NCBI GenBank assembly: GCA_003663415.1
Contig: QMZY01000025.1
Coordinates: 1 to 10,236, forward strand
Direction of reading: 5' to 3'
Origin: Candidatus Aenigmatarchaeota archaeon
GTDB lineage: Archaea > Aenigmatarchaeota > Aenigmatarchaeia > QMZP01
Length of the DNA stretch: 10,236 bases
Under the pieces are notes generated by a model that saw nothing but the letters and a program-made list of their open reading frames with translations, was not told the origin of the DNA and made no database searches. Of this stretch, positions 1-9,100 are shown piece after piece. The translations under genes and the position numbers were made by a program. The first letter of the stretch is position 1. Each line of letters starts with the position of its first letter.

Positions 1-120
1 ATATCCTTGGATTGGTTCAGAGTTGTCTGTTATATCCACGACCTTACATCCCATGGTTGTGGAGTTTCCGGAATAGATAACGTCTGGTTCCAAAAAACTA
101 TCGCTTACCTCAGGAATTCC
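1..120 (-). other. Start of another Ig-like domain, residues 3373-3412, cut by the window edge
   Basis: The elements L-E-P-D-V-I-Y-S-G-N-S-T-T-M-G-C-K-V and S-E-P-I-Q-G-Y align with L-E-P...V-R-L-S-C-K-L and T-S-I-P-N-Q-N of domain B2. The module array therefore continues beyond base 1 with at least one more domain of this kind. Confidence 0.55.
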
Positions 121-3100
121 CCAGACCTCGAAATACAGGTATTCCAAGGAATTGTTCCAGTTATAATTGAGGTCGGCTGCGTAAATCTTGGCTGCGTGCC
201 ATCCAAGCAACCAGTATCTGTCTGTTGTTAGCGTGTGATTAGTCCAGTTTTCCGGATTCGGGTCAGGCAAGCTTATGTCTTGTGTTGTGAAAGTCGGTAA
301 AGTGGAATTAAACTCCACATAAGCCTCTGCTATGCTTTCATTCCACTGGGCATAGATTTTGACAGACTGTGTTCTGTTTATCTTTTGTGGCGTTAACCCG
401 TAGATATTGTTGTAAAGTTGCGGGGGCTGGGTCTCGGTTTCTATAAGATTGTAAACAGAGAAATCTTCTTGGATGAAATTCAAATCGTCTATCATGAAAT
501 GGACCGGAAAGATTCCTGAAACTTCAGTGGTGTTCAGGATGTAAATGAACCTCGCGGTTGAGTTTTTTGGAACTGTTCCGTCCAAAGATGTGTTCCAAGT
601 GACGTTCCCGCCAGACCAGTTACCTCCATAGAAGTTTTCACTCTCGTTTGTATACCAGATTTGAGACGGGTTGTATTTGTACTCTGAACTTCCAAGTGTT
701 GCGGAAGGTTCCGGATAAACGAATTTTCTTGCAAGGAAATAAGAGTAATATGGTCCATTGTCCATGGCATTGCTTATTATTGTTATGTTTGTAGGCGTAT
801 AAGCAGAATCATCATAGCTGTTCTGGGAATTTGGAACATCCTTATACCATGAGTAAAGCTTTCCGTTCTGGTCTCTGGCAACCGCTACTTTTCCGGGTCC
901 AGAAGAATCAGTGTCAAAGTTTGCACAGTCCTCGGTTGTGAGAGCTGCGGGCTCGCCCGAAGAGGGCATATACATAAATCCTGCAACCCCGTGTCCGCTT
1001 GTGCAATCCCTGACGGTTGCTCCATGAACTGTTGTGCCTGAGTCAACCCATCCCACACCAAATGCATCATCGTCTATGGATGTTTTTTCGTTATAGGTTT
1101 CCAAATATAACTGCATGGTTTCAAGGGGTTTAGCATATATTAAGGATTTGCAATCGTTGTCATCTCCCGGGGTTAACACGCTGTTGGCTGTGTCCCATGT
1201 CCAAGACTGCGACCCCCCGCCGTGGTAATAATGAACATGCGGAGTGTAATCATCGGATGTGTTGGTATCAAAGTCGTCATAAAAAAGATAAACCCTGGAT
1301 TTGTTTTGTGGCGGCTGGCCTGCTGACGGGTTTGCAAAATACATCCAGTAATCATCATCAAATCCATAAGCAGAGATGTTTTTCTTTGTTCTGAACCAGA
1401 CAACCGTTGATGTTGTGTTGAAGTCTGTTGTATTGATTCTGTCCAATTCTTCATAACCAAAACCATTCCAATAAAGTATTCTCAAATCGTTTCCGCTGGA
1501 AAGAAGCAAACCCTGGGAAACCAAGGATTGCGTATCCAAGGTTATGTTAACTGTGTAATTCTCTTCCATTACACTATCTGCGTTGTTGGTTATGTTTATC
1601 CTTTTTCTGTATCCCCATGATTCGTTCCACCAGTCTGATTTTAAGGTTTCATTGACGGTAACATTCCATCCCTCGCTGAGACCGGAATGCCATACACTTG
1701 CGTCAGATATGCTCCAGTTGTCTTCGCTGTTAGGTGAGTTTTTAATCTGGATTTCCACTCGGTAAAGGTTTTTGGTATATAAATTGAATGTTTTGTTTAA
1801 ACCAGAATCAACAAAATAAGAAGAATTTGTATACAGGTCGCTTGTGTTGGTGACCTTGTAGATGGTTATGTTGGTTATGGTAATTATAGACGGTGGCGGT
1901 AAAATCTCAAAGGAACCGCTGTCTGAAATATATTCGTCATCAGTGCTCCATAAAATATTACCGTTTTTATTTAGGAGAGCAGCATACACCCTGTAGGTTC
2001 CGTTTTCATATCTGTCTGTATTCCATCCTCCCTGGGAATCCCAGATTGCAGAGAGATTTAGGATAGAACTGCTTGGGATTTCTCGGATGGTCTGGGTTCC
2101 CAAATCATTAACTATAACCTCAACATCTGACCATCCGTTTTGGTATCTCTGGACTTTCATGAGCAAATAACCCTTCATGTCCGTGGAACCCCGGTTGTAA
2201 ATATACGCATAGTCAAGATAGATTTCCTCTGGCAAAACCACAATCTGGGGTTCTGGATACCAGTATTTACGGGCTTGTTTGTATCCGACAATATTGGTTT
2301 CATCACCGTCTGTTACGCTTGAATCCTTGTATTCATAGTAAAGATAGATGGACTTGGTGGCGAGGATTTTTGTTCCTGCCCTCATGGTTACAGAGCTTCC
2401 GCTGCCTGTGGTTGAATCTCCATACCAGAACTTGTTCGGGTATGGGGGTTGGTTAGAACCGCAATTGCCCTGGGTTTGAATGCTTCCGTTGGGATAGTAA
2501 ATGGTTATGTTTGTATCCGGATAAGGACATGCAATCGCTACGTACTGGGCATCCCCTGGAAGAACATATTCAGGGTTTAGCTCTGATTCTGGTAAAAAGA
2601 CTGTGGTTTCTGAACCATCTGCATCCGCCTGCTGAATAACCATTACCGGTTTGTTTGCTATTATGTGAAGAGCGTCGCCTTGTCCCTGGGAATCTCCTCC
2701 TCCCAGAGATTGGTAACCGCCTCTACTCAGAGTGTAATTGTTGTTTGTTCCGCTGCTGTAATAAACCTGAACAAAGGTGTTGTCTTCCAAAACAGAGAGA
2801 TAGGCGTCGCTACTTGAAATACCGTAAACTTCATAAGAGGCTGGATAGACCACGCTTGCGTCCTGAGACTGGGTCGTGTGGTGGGTTACAAGAACCGGGA
2901 CGTCCGATTCTATTCTTGCTTCGTATCCGTCTGTTATGTCTGTGCTTGCTGTGTAACAAGAGCCTTGGGAAACAGAAAACTGGGTTTTCGGACTCGTAGA
3001 CGAGCCTTCGTGTATCGAAACGCTTGCTGTTCCGAAAGGCGAACACACACTCCAAACATCTGTTCCTCTTGTGCATGCGTATGTAAACCGGGTTCCTGCC

Positions 3101-6100
3101 CAAGATACAGGTGAAGCTGTATCAACAGAGTTTCCGGTTGACCTCAAAGCCAAAGATTTGTTTGAATAAATCAGGGTTCCCTGATCTATGTTGCTTCCAG
3201 AGAAATAACCAACATCCTGTTCGTTCAAAGTTAAGTTGGTTGTTCCTTCTGTTGCCTGGGTTCCGTTTTCATACGCCGAAACGTTCAGGTTTCTCCCTGC
3301 CGCAAGGCTGCTCACAACATAATATAGAGGCGGTTGTGATTCGTAAGTAAAGACCCGGGTTCTGTTGCTGGTATTCGTAACGTTGGGGTTTCCGTAATAA
3401 AGGTATATGGTTTCGTTCTGATTCGCAGGTATCCATGGGGTTTTGACCCATATCACAGTGGAAGTGGTGTTGCAGCCAGATTCTATCCAATAGGGCATTT
3501 CCTGGGAAGAGGAATTGGTGAACCTTATGTCTTCGCAGGTTTCGTTCATCTTTCCCTGGGAAATCAGTTCCTGGGTGTTAATGATAATCTTTATCTGGTA
3601 TTCCTCCAAGTCTTTATTGCTTCCTGTGATGTTTACTGGCTTTCTGTATTTCCAGGATGAATTCCACCAGTTCTTTATTCTTCCTGTTAAGGTCACGTTG
3701 GACCTTTTGGAATACTTTGTTTGGGAGGTCTCTACTACCAAGCTCGCGTTAGAAGCAACCCAGAAATAATAATCCGAGGATGTGCTCTGGAATCCGACAG
3801 AATCATTCGCAAATATATAGTATGTATAGCTTCCCGGCTCCAGAGTATCGGTGAAGTTCACTTGATAAATGTCCGGGTCTGTTTCATTATTCATTGTCAA
3901 CCAAATGTCTCCCGGGGATATATGCACCATTACCGTGTCAACACCTTCTGAATCGGTTACATTGACTGAAATCGTAACATTGTAATGGTATCCCACTCTC
4001 TGGGGCTGGGCAGAAACGTTTTGAATCTTGGGAACGTCATGAACTGTTATGTTGGTTTGGTTCCAGGAGGGATTTACAAATATGCTGGTGTTTCCCTGGA
4101 AAGTAAAGTTTAATGTATGGACCCCGAGAGCTGCAGTTGATGAAACGCCATAGTCTAAATAAGCATACCCCAGTGTGTTTGTTAGGTTGGAACCAAGGTA
4201 TGTTTGGTTATCATAGAAAGAAATGTTTTGATTCGGAATGCTTGTTCCATTATCATAGGTTAATTTACACGAAAGTCTTACGGTTTCTCCCTGGACAGGG
4301 TCTGTGTTGTTGGATGTGGGTTCCAAAACCATGGTATCAGCAAAAACCGTTATATAGGAGTGAAGAATATCCATCAGGTTGTTGGATGAAGAGGATTTTA
4401 AGGTAACGGTTTGCTCTCCTAATTCTGAACTCAGGTTTGCATGAGCAGTTATATTGTTCCATCCTGTTTCACCAGGAGTGAGGTTTCCAAGAAATACATT
4501 GATGTTTCCTGACTGGTTTGACCAGCCGTATGGAAGATATGTATAGTTCAACCAGACATCAGTGGCGTTTTCATCAGCAATGGTATTATTTACATAAGAT
4601 GTCAGATTGAAGGAATGGCCTCGGGTAATCTGGGATGGGAAATTATATGCTGTTATTTCCAGGCCCAGCATCCGAATCTGCAGAAGCCGGGGGGTTTGAA
4701 ATTCATAGGTTTTGTTCTCGTTTCCTGGGTTTGTGTAATTCATGGATGCGTTTATCCAGTAATCTCCCACCGGGGTTGTGTTGCTTGTGATTACCAGAAA
4801 TTCCGCCACACCGGAATGAACCCTGATTTCTTCTGTACCTGCGGAACCTTGGGTTGGCGGACTCTGGGTATAGGGTCTTCCGTAGATTCCCTGGGAAGCG
4901 TTCACAACAAACCAGCTCATGTTTTCCTGTGTGTGTCTACCATCGTGTCCAAATTCCTCTTCCACTTTCATGTAAAGACCTGAGTTTGAAAAGCCTGTTA
5001 CTCTTTCATGCGAATTATCGCCGCCGTCTTCTGTTGCTATCTTTACAAGAGCAACCGGAAGGTTTTGATAAGAACTGAAGTTCACAAGATACCATAAATG
5101 TCTGACCGCGTCGCCTGTATCCTGGGCCTGAAGCAAAAGGTTTCCGGTAAGGTTGTTTTGGATGGAAGTTTCGGGGATAACGAACCATCCGACTTTTTCC
5201 GGGGTCAAACTCGAAGGATCGGAATTGTCAGAATATTCGAGCTTAACGTCAAACGAGCTTGTGGTTGAAAAGTTCTGTCTGGTATGCACATGGTCCTGGT
5301 TAAAGGTCTGAACCATGGCGAAGGCAACGGGCATTTCAGGGAAAGAAGAAAAGGTTATGGTTGAATAAGACTCATCAACCATTAAGCTTCCTGCCTCTGT
5401 CCTAAGTCCTCCGATGTCCCAGTTTCCTTCCCTCCAGGCAACCCATCCAAAGGTTTCGTTGACATGTATCTGGTCCAAATCCAAGGACTCCTCTGCCTTG
5501 ATGGAAAAGCCTTGGGTTGAGACGTCTTGGATGCGGGCAGATGCATTGTTGTTATCTCCACTGTTAATGGTGAGCATGCTCGCTATTACAACCGGGGTTG
5601 CTGGAAAAGTGTTCTGGAAGGAAACGTTCATCCAGCTATCATTCGCTGTTACAAGACCTGATTCTCCAACCAAGGTAAAGGCTTGGGTGAAATCGCTCCC
5701 TGTTTGAGCAGAGGGGTTTCCATAATACATATACAGAGTTGCGTTTCCGTTCGCCGGTATCCAGGAAACCTTAACCCATACCTCGGTTTGGGTGGTGTTG
5801 CAGCCTGATTCTATCCAGTATCCAGCCTCGGTTTCCGGTGTTGTGTCGTTAAAGAAAGTGAATCTCAGGTCTGAGCAGTCAGGGTTAAGTTTGCCTTGGG
5901 ATATCAGGCTTTGAGTATCAATGGTCAGGTTTGTGGTATATTCCGAAAGGTTTTCTCCTGTTCCGGATACATTTATGGGTTTTCTGTAAAACCAACCCAA
6001 GTCCCACCATTCGTCCCCACCAAGTCCGCCTTCAACCGTGTTTATCATGCAGTAGGAATTTCCCTGCTGACCGCTCATATTGCAGACGCACGTTATGTTA

Positions 6101-9100
6101 TAATCTTCTGGACAGTTCATCCACACGCTCAGGTTGGTAATATTCACAGACCATGGATTGGTAATGGTGAAGTTGTATGTGGCGTTGTTTCCCTGAATAA
6201 CTTCCTGTGGTTCCAGATTCGAGGAAAAAGACGTTGTAAGGTTATGGAGGGTGAACCGTATGGAAGAGTTCATAACCTCTGTATCACCGTTTGCCCAGTC
6301 CAAGGTTACATTCCATGCAAAGTTATAGGTTCCTGGAGCCGCATTCAAAGGTATGGGATAGCCTTGAGTTGAGTTGTCCCATCTTTTTTCACAGGCGTTG
6401 CCTGGCTGTAGTGTTCCGCAGAAATAGGTCTCGTTCGGACCCCAAGAAACGGGCTGGTTATTGTAGTCCAGAATTCCAAGGGTTATATTCACATCAACGG
6501 CAGTGGTATTATAGTTGGTTACTGTTATGTTTATCCATCCAAGGTTATCCCCGACCTCATACTCGTTTATTCCGTGCTCCTCAAGGTTCTCATGTGTTAG
6601 GTTTGTTATTTCGGGTTGCGGTGAGAGAATGGTGAAATTGTAAGTTGCAACTAAATCGTTTCCGTTCTCGTCCTTAAGGATATTGTTTTCTGAATCAATG
6701 AGCTTTATGTAAACCCTGTAAAGACCGGGGTCATGCAAAGACGTGTTCCATCCGTTGCCTTCGCCTGGACCGTTCCAGACGTCTTGGAGGTGGATTTTGG
6801 TTTGCGGTTGGAATGTTCTTTCATTGGGTGGAGGTTCTCTGTCATCCATCACAACACTCCCGGGGATGTTTGTCCATTCTCCGCTCTCATAGAACTGAAC
6901 CCTCATAAAGAAATAACCTTTCGCTGAAACCTCGCCGTCATTCGTTAGGTAACTCCCTCTCTCCTCTTCTGCCCCGAAACTTACAGAAGGCTCTGGGTGT
7001 TGGTATTTTCTTCCCTGAATGTATCCGAAAATATTGGTTTCGTCCCCGTCTGTTACTCCTCCGCCTAAAAACTCATAATAAAGATATACGGGTTTGGTTG
7101 CAACTATTCTGGTCCCTGTTGGCAATCTTACCGGTGCTCCTGACCCGGCATTTGAATCCCCGTACCAGAATTTGTTCGGATAAGGATATTCATTTGAACC
7201 GCAGCTTGTTTGCGAGTTCAAAACAGTTCCGTTTTGATAGTAAATTGTTATGGACGTGTCCGCATAAGGACAGGCAATCGCCACATACTGTGCGTCAGCA
7301 GGAAGAACATATTCTGTGTTCAGTTCCCGTTTTGGCAACCATATTGTTGATTCCGCTCCGTCTGAGTCCGCCTGCTGGATAACCATTACCGGCTTGTCAG
7401 CAACCACGTGCCCTGCCAAGCCTGTTCCTTGGGTTGCTCCGTTGCCAAGGTTTGTATATCCTCCTCTGCTCTGGGTATAGGTTGAATAGGTCCCGTCGCT
7501 CCAGTAAACTGTTACGTTGGTGTTGTCATAAAAGGCAGTTAAATAAGCGTTATTGCTTGAAACACCGTATAAATCAGTGGAAGCAGGGTATAAAGGAAAT
7601 GCGTCGTCTGAACCCGCGGAATGGAAAACCAGAACTGGGTCATCGGCTTCTATTCTGGCGTTTTCATTCGAAATATCTGTTCCGGAATTGTTATAAGAAT
7701 GTTTTTGGACAGTTATTGTGGCTACAGGCGTGGTGCCTGTTCCGGAATATATACGAACCGTTGTGTCGTTGAAAGGGGAATAAAAGCTCCAAGCATCTGA
7801 TGCTCTTGTGCATGCAACAGTGAAGTTTTTGCCGGCCCAGGAAATCGGTGAAATTGTATCCATCACGTTTCCTGTGCTTCTGGCTGCTATGGGTTTGGTA
7901 ACGTTTACGGTTGTTCCCTGTGAAATGCCAGTGAACTGCCACACATCGGATGCATTCAGGGTTTGCGAAATTCCCTCAACTATGACCTGAGTACTGTTTT
8001 CATAAGTTGACACGTTTAACGGGTCTCCAGCAGCAGTGTCATCAACCACATAGTAGATTTCCTGCGGAGATGAATAGGAAAACGCTGCGGATTTATTGGA
8101 TGCGTCCTGAGCAGAGGGGTTTCCATAATACATATATATGGTCAGGTTTTCGTTTGCAGGTATCCAGGGAACTTTGACCCAAATCTGCGTGGAACTGGTG
8201 TTGCAGGTTTCTGGGACCAAGTAGTAATCAAAACTCTGCGTTGAATTTGCGAATCTAATATCTGAACAGTCTGAGTTTAATTTATCTTGGGCAATCAATG
8301 TTTGTGTGTCCAGAGTTATGTTAACCTGATATTCTGTTAGGTTTTCGCCAGAGTTCTCTGTAATAGTCACTGAAAGCCTGTATTTCCAGTCCGGGTTCCA
8401 CCAGTCAGAAACCTTGGAGAGGTTAACGATTTCGAAAGGTCCATATGCGTCTTTTTCCGTACTCACAACCATGGTTAAATTTGGTTTAACTGTGAAAACC
8501 GAACTCTCGCTGGAATTCACACCATTGGTATTGTTAACCCACACTGTGAATGGATACTCTCCCCACTGCCAGGTATCCGTAAAGTTAACAGAATAGATAT
8601 AATCATCACTCTCGTTTGCCATTTCCAGAATCACATAAGAACCATTTGGATATGTTATGTTTGCCAGAACTGTATCCACTCCAGAAGCATCGCTTATGTT
8701 CGCAGATAAGGTAACATTAAATCCATATCCCTGATTCCATGGATCGGCGGTGACGTTTTGGACGGTTGGAGCTGAAGTTATTTCCAGTTCCAGTGTATCA
8801 AAGGATGGATTGATAAATTCAGAGGAATTTCCGGAAAAGGAAGCGTTTATAATATGTGTTCCAATAGAAGCTGAATAAGGAATTTGATAAACCGCTGTTG
8901 CAGGCGAACCCGTCAGGTTAGAGCCTATATAAACATTGTCTGTTTCGTCGTAAAAGGTTATGTTCTGGTTTGGAATGTGAGTTCCGTTGTCATAAATTAA
9001 ACCAGCAGAAAACTCTATCCAATCTCCCTGTTTTGCGCTTGGCGGTTCGCCTGTGGCATTGGTGGAAAAGGAATAGATATAGGTTTCGGCAGTTACGTTA

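Larger units (their letters stand above)
1297..4680 (-). repeat. Long-period duplication, unit B (residues 1853-2980)
   Basis: This is the second copy of the block described for unit A, with one Ig-like domain fewer before its last DUF2341. Some DNA similarity persists: bases 2624-2649 and 7367-7392 are 26-base stretches differing at a single position. Confidence 0.75.

Noticed and set aside
1173..1466. 97-codon minus-strand ORF in another frame
   Set aside because: It overlaps DUF2341 #4 and the LamG-like domain in the main frame, which carry clear family motifs. This frame gives Thr/Met-rich, motif-free sequence.
4615..4983. 122-codon plus-strand ORF, and an overlapping 74-codon one at 4854-5078
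   Set aside because: Both lie opposite well-formed Ig-like and lectin-like repeats. Their protein sequences are low in recognisable structure and no ribosome binding site stands out.
5896..6372. 158-codon ORF on the plus strand
   Set aside because: It is the exact antisense, codon-aligned shadow of the giant frame. Its product shows no recognisable domain, while the opposite strand encodes Ig-like and DUF2341 sequence there.
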